Part shown: in pieces, positions 24,624 through 32,781 of the stretch | How the letters are laid out: each line of letters starts with the position of its first letter | How positions within the stretch are numbered: the first letter of the stretch is position 1 | From: Mycobacterium sp. | GTDB taxonomy: Bacteria > Actinomycetota > Actinomycetes > Mycobacteriales > Mycobacteriaceae | NCBI RefSeq assembly: GCF_002863225.1 | Contig: NZ_PKEK01000076.1 | Span: 1-46,786 of the forward strand | DNA length: 46,786 bases | Reading direction: 5' to 3' | Position numbers and translations under genes: made by a program | The notes under the pieces: generated by a model | Database searches by the model: none | The model's input: the letters and a program-made list of their open reading frames with translations, nothing else | Told to the model about the DNA's origin: nothing

Positions 24624-24763
24624 CTCTGCCCGCCCCTGATCGACGGAGATAGGCGGCTGTCTACGTTTCGTGCGGACGGTAAGTCCCGCACCGTTAATCA
24701 GCCAGCAGGTGCCGATATGGGGTTTGGTGACGGTTGGGCGTTGGCAGCCGGGGCGGTGGCGGG

Positions 24764-25699
24764 TTAAGCCCCACCGGGGGTGACACCCGCTTGGTCGGGC
24801 CCGGGCTGAAGCGGTGTGCCTTGGCTGCCAGTGCCCGCTGGCACCGGGGTCGGGCCGGCGGCGGAGCCGGGTCCGGGGGTTCCTGCCGCTGGCACCGGTG
24901 TGCCGGCTGCGGGTGCGCCAGCGGGCACGTCAGCGCCTCCGGGTGTCCCCTGGCTGCCAGCTGCGGGTGCAGGCGTCGGCTGGGCCCCTGCGGGTGCTGG
25001 CACCCCGGGCGCAGTGGCCGGCGTCCCTGCCGAGGGCGGCCCGGCAGGATTTCCCGTGCCCGCCGATTGAGGTCCAGGTGCCGCCCCCGGTATGACCGTT
25101 CCCGCACTGCCGCCTCCCGGGTTGCCGGCAGGCAGGGCTATGGGCGCGGTGGCGGCTGAAGGGCTAGTTCCGGGCGATCCGATAGGGGTCGTCATGTGCG
25201 CGCCGTGTCCAGCGGACCCTGCACTGGGTGGTGGTTGAACCCACAGAGCAAGGTCGGGTCCACCGGCGTTGTAGGTAATGCTGTCCGGGTTGTCTCCGGT
25301 AACATCGAAATACAGCTTGCCGCTGACCTTTTGGCCCTGGGCGATTCCAGCAGGGTTGACGCCTTGGGCGGACGCCACTTGAAAGAGCTCCCGGTAGGTC
25401 TGGCCGCTGTGGGCGCGGGCGTTGAAATTCGACACGATCGGCGTTGTCGAACCGCTGCTGGCTTCATCGGTGGCGGTAGCTTCCCAGAGCGTCCCCGCCG
25501 GGTGATACGGGATGGTGTCACTGCTCGGTCTGAGGTTTGACACGGTCCAGGTGCTGTCACCGACCTGAGCTGCGCCGCCGAGTACGTGCTGGGTGGCGGC
25601 CTGCGTTTCGGCGGCGTCGGCCTCCGCTGGCGCGGCGTAGAGCACTCCGGCGCTGGTGCTGATGGCGGCGATGGCTGCGGCAAAGGCAGAGTTGTTCAC
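24764..25699 (-). CDS. Secreted MPT63-like (DUF1942) protein with long Pro/Gly/Ala tail
   Basis: The 311-aa protein has a signal peptide (about 1-28, AAIAAISTSAGVLYAAPAEA), then a ~125-residue domain matching mycobacterial MPT63/DUF1942. Matches include TWTVSNLRPSSDTIPYHPAG, LWEATATDEA, VSNFNARAHSGQTYRELF, KLYFDVTG and LALWV. MPT63 has an immunoglobulin-like fold and is an abundant secreted antigen of unknown function. Unlike MPT63 (about 130 mature residues) this one continues with ~145 residues rich in Pro, Gly and Ala, a likely wall-spanning or disordered tail. A divergent kinase gene follows on the other side of the promoter region. Confidence 0.8.
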   Translation of the reverse strand: MNNSAFAAAIAAISTSAGVLYAAPAEADAAETQAATQHVLGGAAQVGDSTWTVSNLRPSSDTIPYHPAGTLWEATATDEASSGSTTPIVSNFNARAHSGQTYRELFQVASAQGVNPAGIAQGQKVSGKLYFDVTGDNPDSITYNAGGPDLALWVQPPPSAGSAGHGAHMTTPIGSPGTSPSAATAPIALPAGNPGGGSAGTVIPGAAPGPQSAGTGNPAGPPSAGTPATAPGVPAPAGAQPTPAPAAGSQGTPGGADVPAGAPAAGTPVPAAGTPGPGSAAGPTPVPAGTGSQGTPLQPGPDQAGVTPGGA

Positions 25700-25832
25700 G
25701 ATGTGAGCTCCGGGTTACTCATCGGGGACTATCGGACGTGGGTTGATTAAGTTCTACCAAACCGCGAGCAGGACAGGCGCCGCTTTTTACACGCCGAATA
25801 TGTGCGCGTGATGACAGATTCGGCGGATCTCG

Positions 25833-27500
25833 GTGATGCTTGTAGGTGTGGAACCGGGTTCAGAGTTAGCGGGGTACCGCATCGAGCGGGTACTCGCTGC
25901 TGGCGGTATGGGCACTGTCTATCTCGCTCATGACCCTGTTTTGCCGCGGCTTGACGCCTTGAAGGTGCTGGGCGTGCAGGCGTCGAAGGATGCGGGCCTA
26001 CGGCAGCGTTTCACCCGAGAATCCGACACCGGCGCCATGTTGCATCATCCGAACATCGTGTCGATTTACAGCCGCGGCGAGGCCGAGGACGGTCAGCTGT
26101 GGATGGCCATGCAATATGTGGCGGGCACTGATGCCGAGGCCGCCCTGGCCGCGGGCACGATGAATCCCGCCCGTGCGTTACGGGTTGTCCGCGAAGTTGC
26201 GAAAGCTCTCGATTACGCGCACCGACTCAACGTCGTGCACAACGACGTCAAGCCGTCCAACATCCTTTTGTCTTCTGGCGTCGACGGCGAAGACGACGAG
26301 CACATCTTGCTCAGCGATTTCGGAATCTCACGCACGATGGGCCACACCGACACACCCGGAGTTGCGCCATTGACCCTGTCGCTGGCTTACGCTGCGCCAG
26401 AAGCTATCGCCGGCAACGCGATCACCGGCAGCGCAGACATATATTCACTGGGCTGCACGCTATTTCGGTTACTCACCAATAAACACGTCTTCTCCCAAGC
26501 AGACGGCACGTCGGCCCTCGTCGAGGCTCACTTACGTCAGCCGCCGCCCCGCATCTCAGATTTCCTGTCCGGCAGTTCACCGCAACTGGACTCAGTCATC
26601 GCCAAGGTACTGGCGAAAGATCCAGACCAACGGTTCCACTCAGCCCGCGAGTTCGCTGCCGCAGCCCACCAAGCTCTACAGCACACGATCCCGCACCGCG
26701 ACCAGTCCGAGCGTTCCCAGCGCGACCAACTCCCGCCACCACCCGTGCGCCGCCCTGCCGCCGATGGACCGGCACCGTTTACCGGTCCCTGGCAACCCGC
26801 CAATCACCTACCGCCACCACATCGACCCCTGTCGATGCCACCGACTAACTGGCGTACGGCCGGCGGCGCACCACCCCACCGGCCCGGGGTACATCACCCA
26901 GGAATTCACAGACCCCCGGCAGCGAGGCGAATCGCACTTGCGGCTTCGATCAGTGCTGCCCTCATCGGGGCCGTCATCTACGCGCTGAGCAGCCACTCCT
27001 CTCCCCCACCACCACCGCCGGCCGCGAGCCCTCAACCGAGTCCGGTCACGACGACAACCGTGTCACCTGATCCGAGCGAACAGGCACGGCTCGCGGGCAC
27101 GCTGCCGAAGGGGTATCCGCCCGGTGAATGCGCACCCGCCACCCTCCCCACTTCACAAGCGTTAGCCGCCATCCGGTGCGGACCCAACATCGATCCCGGT
27201 GGCCCCACATCGGCGACCTACACGCTCACCCGCGACACCACGGCTCTACGTAAAGCCCTCGACGACATCGTGCGCAGCGCGACACCGGTCATCTGCCCAC
27301 CGAACATCCTGTCCCCAGGGCCCTGGCATCACACCGAAAACCCCACCGCAGCAATTGGTGTGGTGTTTTGCGGAACACGTTCAGGACACACAGTGGTCGC
27401 TTGGACCAACGAGCCCGAACGACTGTTAAGCGAAGCAGTCGCCGACGCTGCAGGACCCCCACTTGAGCAGCTATTCGACTGGTGGGCCTCGCACTCATAA
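25833..27500 (+). CDS. Receptor-like Ser/Thr protein kinase (PknF/PknJ type)
   Basis: The 555-aa protein has kinase residues 15-275: glycine loop AAGGMGTVY, Lys44 in DALKVL, catalytic loop H136-N-D138-V-K-P-S-N143, DFG at 162-164 and AAPE. The usual HRD is HND, making this a non-RD kinase. A Pro-rich juxtamembrane linker leads to one membrane segment (about 363-384, LAASISAALIGAVIYALS). A poly-Pro stalk and a ~130-residue extracellular sensor domain with four Cys follow, as in mycobacterial PknF-like kinases. The start is GTG 25833 or the next codon, ATG 25836. The ligand is unknown; the FHA protein at 782 could be a downstream binder. Confidence 0.9.
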   Translation: MMLVGVEPGSELAGYRIERVLAAGGMGTVYLAHDPVLPRLDALKVLGVQASKDAGLRQRFTRESDTGAMLHHPNIVSIYSRGEAEDGQLWMAMQYVAGTDAEAALAAGTMNPARALRVVREVAKALDYAHRLNVVHNDVKPSNILLSSGVDGEDDEHILLSDFGISRTMGHTDTPGVAPLTLSLAYAAPEAIAGNAITGSADIYSLGCTLFRLLTNKHVFSQADGTSALVEAHLRQPPPRISDFLSGSSPQLDSVIAKVLAKDPDQRFHSAREFAAAAHQALQHTIPHRDQSERSQRDQLPPPPVRRPAADGPAPFTGPWQPANHLPPPHRPLSMPPTNWRTAGGAPPHRPGVHHPGIHRPPAARRIALAASISAALIGAVIYALSSHSSPPPPPPAASPQPSPVTTTTVSPDPSEQARLAGTLPKGYPPGECAPATLPTSQALAAIRCGPNIDPGGPTSATYTLTRDTTALRKALDDIVRSATPVICPPNILSPGPWHHTENPTAAIGVVFCGTRSGHTVVAWTNEPERLLSEAVADAAGPPLEQLFDWWASHS

Positions 27501-27540
27501 GTTCCGCAGCGTCTATCGCGACGCGCGTTGACGCTTCCTG

Positions 27541-27604
27541 AATTGACCCTCTGCGGTTTGAACTCACCGAACCGCAGAGGGTCAATTTTCGCAGACCGTT
27601 GACA
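27541..27604. repeat. Perfect 18-bp inverted repeat joined to an IS21-type terminus
   Basis: AATTGACCCTCTGCGGTT (27541-27558) is the exact reverse complement of 27570-27587, with an 11-base loop. The right arm runs into AGGGTCAATTTTC (27578-27590) and GTTGACA (27598-27604), the same terminal motif as at 71-123. It lies between convergent genes and could act as a bidirectional terminator. The likelier origin is an IS21-like remnant. Confidence 0.55.
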
Positions 27605-27653
27605 ACGCGATCCGTGGCCGCAACACCGTTGCCGTCGCTACGATTAGCGCTGA

Positions 27654-27818
27654 TCAATCCTGGCGTTGCTCACCGTCGTTCACCGGCCGTCGTTGATCGT
27701 CGAGGGCCTGTCGCAGTTCAACCCAGGCGATGACCGCTCGATCATCTATCGCGGTCGTCGACCGCACCCGCCGCCGACTCAGCTGGGGGGTGAGCCACGA
27801 GCGCAGACGTCGAATCAC
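27654..27818 (-). CDS. Small 54-aa hypothetical protein after the ligase
   Basis: A frame from GTG 27818 to TGA 27654-27656 starts 10 bases after the ligase stop. It encodes a basic N-terminus (IRRLRSWLTPQLSRRRVR) and a coherent acidic helix (DDRAVIAWVELRQALDDQ). Codon use looks natural, and the position suggests translation with the ligase. No homologue comes to mind. Confidence 0.4.
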   Translation of the reverse strand: MIRRLRSWLTPQLSRRRVRSTTAIDDRAVIAWVELRQALDDQRRPVNDGEQRQD

Positions 27819-27827
27819 GAGCCGAGT

Positions 27828-28700
27828 TTACGAAGCCGCCGCGGGCAACGTCACGGCATTCAACTCGACATCGCGCCGCAGTCCTCTAAAAGACGGGTGA
27901 CGCAGGGTTTTTCGAAGTTCTCGGTATTCAATGTCGGCAATCAGCTCCGGCCGAACCCAATGTGCGTCTGCGGCGACGTCCGCACCGGAGCCCGCAAATG
28001 GAGACGTCGCACTTGCTCGGGAGCCGAGCTCGCTCATCAGGTAGCGGCGGTGCCGCGCGCTGAGACCGGCGTGGACCTGGCCGCAGAACTGAAAAGCACC
28101 CCGAGAGTCGTAGGCGCCGACGAGCAGCGCACCGATGGTGTTGCGGTTGACTCCCGATCCGGGCACCCAGCCGCCGATGACGAAATTCGCGCGTTTACGC
28201 AGAGGCGTCTTTATCCAGTCCGGTGAACGAATCCCCGGTGTGTAGATCGACTGCAAGCGCTTGCAAACCACGCCCTCAAGTTGGTGCTCGCCAGCTACCT
28301 TCAGCACAGTCTTCGGATCAACTCCTGGCCAGCTGCCCGGAACCTGAATAGTTGATCCCTTGACGTCGATGAGATCAACAAGTACCGACCGACGCGCCTG
28401 GTATGGCTCACCAGTGAGATCTTCGTCCAAAACGCGAAGCACATCGAAGGCGAAAAACCGGACCGGTACCGCCCGCATCAGGTCGCGAGTCGGTTTCCGA
28501 TTCTGAGGCCAGCGGCGCTGCAACCGAGAGAAGCTAGGCACGCCGTCCGCGTTGAGGGCGACGATCTCCCCGTCGAGGACGAGACCGCGCACCGGCAACG
28601 CCGACAGCGCGGTCGAGATTTCAGGAAAGGTGTCCGTGATGTTGGCGCCGTTGCGGCTGAGCAGGGTGACAAAACCGTGGTTGATGCTCGCGAGGCCGCG
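27828..28700 (-). pseudogene. ATP-dependent DNA ligase, 3' fragment (residues 33-322)
   Basis: This part encodes the ligase from just after motif I. It has GFVTLLSRNGANITDTFPEI, DGEIVALN (motif III), FFAFDVL, GVVCKR (motif IV) and SPDWIKTP (motif V), followed by an OB-fold domain (NFVIGGWVPGSG onward), as in LigC or LigD-type ligases. The catalytic lysine is missing. The native reading starts at the CGC codon 28698-28700; the longer open frame to 28895 crosses the mobile-element end and is artificial. The missing 32 codons lie at 40719-40814, and joining the two gives a continuous 322-aa ligase. The copy is inactive while the element is present. Confidence 0.85.
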
Positions 28701-28764
28701 TCTAGTTGACTGAACTTCGGCGAGCCTTCCGAACTGAGCAGGGCTGCGGACGGAGGATCGCGCT

Positions 28765-29937
28765 GTGACGGTGCTGGGACGAGTCGAAGCGGCGCCGAGC
28801 GGGTTGCCCTGGCGGGTGATCTTCCCCGACGTCGAGCACCTCGGGGCGACGTCATACCTGCGGGAGCTGGCGGCGTCTGATTGCAGTCCACTCACAGTTC
28901 GAAGTTACGCGTTCGACCTGCTGCGGTGGTTCCGGTTCCTCCACGAGCGTCTGATCGGTTGGGAACGAGCCGAGCGGGTCGACGTCCGCGCGTTCGTCGA
29001 GTACCTACGGGAGACGCCGAATCCGCAGCGTCTGCGTCGGCGCTCGGATAGACCAGCGCCTGGCTCGGTCAATGCGCTGACCGGCAAGACCGAGTTGCCG
29101 GTGAAGTATGCGGCGCGAACGATCAACCATCAGCTCTCGGTGTTGTTTGGGTTCTACGATCATGCCTGCGCGGCCAACTTGGGGCCGCTGGTCAACCCGG
29201 TGCCAGTGCAGCGGACTCGCGGTGGTGGACGACCACACGCGCACCATAATCCGATGCAGGACTTCGTCATTCACAAGCGGGCGAACTATCGGCAGAAGAC
29301 GCCCCGCCCGGTCTGGCGGGGAATTCCAGACGAAGCCGCGACGACGCTGTTCGCAGCATTGCGCAGTCACCGCGACCGCGCCCTGGTCAGTTTCTACCTG
29401 TCGTCGGGAGTTCGGGCATCGGAGTTGTTGGGGCTGTGTCACGGCGACCTCGATGCCGGCCGCTACACGATCACGGTGACCAGCAAGGGCAGCCGGGCGC
29501 GTGAGATGGTGCCGGCGTCGGTGGACTCCTTCGTGTGGCTGGCGCTCTACCTCGCCGAGCAGCAGCCGCCCATGAGTCCGGGCGGTCCGGTGTGGTGGAC
29601 GCGACGAACCAAGGCCGCCCCGCTGAACTATCACGCCATGCGCGCAGTACTGCGCCGGGCGAATGACAGCTTGGGGACAAACTGGTCGCTGCACGACTTT
29701 CGCCATACCGCGGCGGCGCGGCTGCTCGCCGATCCGGCGTTCACGTTGGTCGACGTGCAGACGGTGCTGCGGCATGCCAGCGTCACGACCACCCAGATCT
29801 ACACCCAGCCGCGGCTGGAGGATCTGGTCGGCAAGGTGCTCGAGCACTACGCCCGGCCGCCGGTATCGGGGCCGACGATCGAACCGAGCTACGACGCGGC
29901 CGCGGTGCGCGAATTATTGGGACTCCCGCCGTCGTGA
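28765..29937 (+). CDS. tnpA-like: Tyrosine recombinase, TnpA-like
   Basis: The 390-aa protein has an N-terminal SAM-like core-binding domain (SPLTVRSYAFDLLRWFRFLH) and a catalytic domain with the expected residues: Arg in SSGVRASELLGL, H-x-x-R in LHDFRHTAAARLL, His in VLRHASVTTT and the Tyr nucleophile in TQIYTQP. The start is GTG 28765, 64 bp inside the element end. It overlaps the larger recombinase by 4 bp (GTGA). Such paired recombinases mediate excision and integration of Tn554-like elements without target duplication. It appears intact. Confidence 0.9.
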   Translation: MTVLGRVEAAPSGLPWRVIFPDVEHLGATSYLRELAASDCSPLTVRSYAFDLLRWFRFLHERLIGWERAERVDVRAFVEYLRETPNPQRLRRRSDRPAPGSVNALTGKTELPVKYAARTINHQLSVLFGFYDHACAANLGPLVNPVPVQRTRGGGRPHAHHNPMQDFVIHKRANYRQKTPRPVWRGIPDEAATTLFAALRSHRDRALVSFYLSSGVRASELLGLCHGDLDAGRYTITVTSKGSRAREMVPASVDSFVWLALYLAEQQPPMSPGGPVWWTRRTKAAPLNYHAMRAVLRRANDSLGTNWSLHDFRHTAAARLLADPAFTLVDVQTVLRHASVTTTQIYTQPRLEDLVGKVLEHYARPPVSGPTIEPSYDAAAVRELLGLPPS

Positions 29938-32453
29938 CCATCGAGGACGAGGACACCCGACTGCAGCAGCGTCGGCAAGCTGCGGCGACCCGTGCGGCGG
30001 CCGCCCCGTCGATACAGCTGCTGTCGCGGCCTGATTCGCCTCACCTGGCGGCGATCCCACCGGATGACCGGTTCGGGCGCACTGGACGGCTGCGCATCTT
30101 GAAGGGCTACGACGCCAGTCAGCCGCCGCCCGAGCTGCCCGCCCTGGCTCCCGGCGCCGCGATGCAGCAGTACACGGTGGACGAGTTGTGCGACGCCGTC
30201 CGCCGTCATCACCACTCCTACAACCAGAAACGTCGCCAGATGATCGTGCGCGGTGCGCGAGCACTGCTGACACGGCTGAACGGCTACCCCGGCGACACCT
30301 GGGAGCAGCGCTGGCTGGCCAGCGGCTCCGACGCCGCCCCGATGACCTGGATGGACCATGCGGACCTGCCTCAATACGACCGCTACTCACCCACCCTGCT
30401 AGGCATGAACGCGCTGCTGCAATTACGTGTGCTGCGACCGTCCTACAGCTGGATGCTCGATTCCCGAACAAAGGTCAACACCGCCCAATTCATCGAACAC
30501 AACGGCGGTGACGCACTCACCAAGCTGCGCCAGTTGAGCGAGTACCAAGGATCGCTGCTGAGGCATCAGCGCGACGCCGAAGCCGGACTGACGCGAGTGA
30601 TGATCCGCACCGGCAAGACCATCGAGCAGATCACCGGTGATGACCTGCTCTACTACGCCGACGTGGTGAAGACATCGGGGAGGCAACGCCGCGAACACCT
30701 TCTGTGGGAACTGCTGGTGCGACTCGGACCGCTGGCAGGCGAAGCCCCGACGCTGCGGGCCGCCTGGTCGGCAAAGGGCAACACACGACAGCACTCGACC
30801 GCCACCCTCGTCGACCGCTACGGCATCCCGCCCTCGGGTGTACGGGATCTGCTGGCGGACTACTTCGAAGAGATCCGCCCCGGAATGGACTACGGCTCAC
30901 TGGAAGGCCTGGCCTACCGGATCGTGCGCCTGTTCTGGTGGGAAATCCTGCAGATCAACCCCCAGCAGACCGACCTACGGCTATCGACGGACGTCATCAC
31001 GGCGTGGCGTGAACGACTGGCCTTGACTACCGACGGGCGTGAACGCCGGGAAGTCCACTCCGTGTTGTTCGCGATCCGCGGCTTCTACCGCGATCTGGCC
31101 GAGTGGTCCCACGATGACCCGGTGCGCTGGGGCGTCTGGGTGGCGCCATGCCCCGTCCCGCGGGCATTGAGCCGAGCGGCGGCCAAGAACAAGCGGCGCC
31201 AACAGAGCCAGATGCAAAGCCGCACCCGCATGCTCACGCCGCTGCTACCGACGTTCCTTACCGCGGTGAACGAACACAAGCAGCGCAGCACAATGTTTCT
31301 GGACAGGGCCCGCGCGGCCGGGCACGAGGTGCAGTTCGAGGTCGACGGCTACGTGTTCGTGCGGGATGCGCCGCCGGAGCGCCTCGCCATCGACGAGCGT
31401 GCACGGGTATGGGCCCGGCTGGCGCCGGGACAACCGCGGCCGAACTGGATCCGCGGCGAGGCCAAACGCATCGACGTCACCGGGGTGGAGGACGACGGGT
31501 TCTGGTGCTGGGCGGTCGCCGAGACCCTGCGCCACACCGGGATTCGCGTCGAGGAACTGATGGAGCTGACGCAGCTGTCGCTACGCCACTACACCGCATC
31601 GACCACCGGAACCTTGGTACCGCTGCTGCACATCGTTCCCAGCAAGACCGACTGCGAACGACTGGTGCCGATGACCCCGGAACTGGTGCAGGTGCTGCTG
31701 GCAGTGCTGCGCCGAGCCAAGGGCAGCAACGATCACGTGCCGCTCTCGGTTCGCTACGACGTCACCGAGAAGGTGCACGGTCAACCGTTTCCGCACCTGT
31801 TCTCGCGCAAGGTCGGCGCCCGACAGGAGGTCCTCTCCGGGCACTACCTGCGCGGCATCCTCAGCCATCTGGCGGTGGTGGCCGGACTCAGCGACGCCGG
31901 CGAACCGATCCGGTTCACCCCCCACGACTTCCGCCGCCTGTTCGCCACCGACGCCGTCAACAGCGGCCTGCCACTGCACATCGCCGCCGCCCTGCTGGGT
32001 CACCTGAACCTCGACACCACCCGTGGCTACACCGCGGTGTTCCCCGAGCACCTCATCGCCGCCCACCAGGCGTTCATAGAACGGCGGCGGCAGCTGCGCC
32101 CGATCGGCGAGGACCGGGTCGCCGAAGAGGACGAATGGTCGGAGTTCGAAAACCACTTCCTGCTACGCCGGGTGGCCCTCGGTGAGTGCCACCGCCCCTA
32201 CGGCACACCGTGCGTGCACGAGCACGCCTGCACCCGGTGCCGGTTCCTGCGCGTCGACCCCGCCCAGCTGGGCCGCATCGACGAGATGACCGAGAACGCC
32301 GAGCAGCGCCTCGTCGAGGCGAAGGATCGAGCGTGGCTCGGTGAGGTCGCCGCGCTGGAGGAGAGCATCAAACACCTGCGCATCCGGCAATCCGAGGCAC
32401 AACACCGACTTTCACACGGCGGCAACCCGTTCGCCGACCAGAGGCCGCTGTGA
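29934..32453 (+). CDS. tnpB-like: Large tyrosine recombinase, TnpB-like
   Basis: The 839-aa protein has a long N-terminal helical region (about 1-480) and a C-terminal integrase domain with HTGIRVEELMELT (Arg), HDFRRLFATDAV (H-x-x-R), LLGHLNLDTT (His) and GYTAVFPE (Tyr). After the catalytic domain comes a Cys cluster, CHRPYGTPCVHEHACTRC, and a C-terminal coiled coil (VEAKDRAWLGEVAALEESIK). The cluster plus coil is typical of the larger partner of two-recombinase transposons. All catalytic residues are present. The stop is convergent with ykvA and overlaps it by 42 bp. Confidence 0.85.
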   Translation: MTIEDEDTRLQQRRQAAATRAAAAPSIQLLSRPDSPHLAAIPPDDRFGRTGRLRILKGYDASQPPPELPALAPGAAMQQYTVDELCDAVRRHHHSYNQKRRQMIVRGARALLTRLNGYPGDTWEQRWLASGSDAAPMTWMDHADLPQYDRYSPTLLGMNALLQLRVLRPSYSWMLDSRTKVNTAQFIEHNGGDALTKLRQLSEYQGSLLRHQRDAEAGLTRVMIRTGKTIEQITGDDLLYYADVVKTSGRQRREHLLWELLVRLGPLAGEAPTLRAAWSAKGNTRQHSTATLVDRYGIPPSGVRDLLADYFEEIRPGMDYGSLEGLAYRIVRLFWWEILQINPQQTDLRLSTDVITAWRERLALTTDGRERREVHSVLFAIRGFYRDLAEWSHDDPVRWGVWVAPCPVPRALSRAAAKNKRRQQSQMQSRTRMLTPLLPTFLTAVNEHKQRSTMFLDRARAAGHEVQFEVDGYVFVRDAPPERLAIDERARVWARLAPGQPRPNWIRGEAKRIDVTGVEDDGFWCWAVAETLRHTGIRVEELMELTQLSLRHYTASTTGTLVPLLHIVPSKTDCERLVPMTPELVQVLLAVLRRAKGSNDHVPLSVRYDVTEKVHGQPFPHLFSRKVGARQEVLSGHYLRGILSHLAVVAGLSDAGEPIRFTPHDFRRLFATDAVNSGLPLHIAAALLGHLNLDTTRGYTAVFPEHLIAAHQAFIERRRQLRPIGEDRVAEEDEWSEFENHFLLRRVALGECHRPYGTPCVHEHACTRCRFLRVDPAQLGRIDEMTENAEQRLVEAKDRAWLGEVAALEESIKHLRIRQSEAQHRLSHGGNPFADQRPL

Positions 32454-32778
32454 CTTGCTGCGGACCGAGCGCAGCGCGACCGCCAAGATGATCGCGTCGT
32501 CGGCGTAGCCCAGGACCGGGATGAAGTCCGGGATCACGTCGATCGGGCAGGACGAGGTACACCAGCAACAACACCAGCCGAATCCTGACCCCGCGCGGCA
32601 CATTGGGGTCAGCAGCCAGGCGGCGCAGCAGGATTACCGTGTCGGGAAGCAGACGCAGCATGTCGCTGATGCGGAGATCAGCGGGCCGGGTGACGGCGAG
32701 CGCGATGAGCAGCGCCAGCCAGAGCAACAGGAGACCGGCGACGATCGCGATCACCATGGTCCAGACGTGGTTCACCAC
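32412..32778 (-). pseudogene. YkvA/DUF1232 membrane protein, frameshifted
   Basis: The frame from GTG 32778 gives a membrane segment (VIAIVAGLLLLWLALLIALA) and RIRLVLLLVYLVLP, then loses sense. Removing one G of the run at 32545-32547 continues as LPIDVIPDFIPVLGYADDA, the exact hallmark of DUF1232/YkvA, to the stop at 32412. The intact protein is about 121 aa. DUF1232 proteins are small membrane proteins of unknown function. It lies 3 bp after the MFS stop, as the last gene of a leftward cargo operon. Confidence 0.75.
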
Positions 32779-32781
32779 AAA

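Noticed and set aside
28701..28895. N-terminal 65 residues of the long ligase frame
   Set aside because: They are read from the mobile-element end, antisense to the start of the recombinase gene. The true ligase N-terminus is at 40719-40814.
31148..32185. 345-codon plus-strand frame inside the large recombinase gene
   Set aside because: It is an out-of-frame shadow of the recombinase, Arg/Ala/Pro-rich and lacking motifs.
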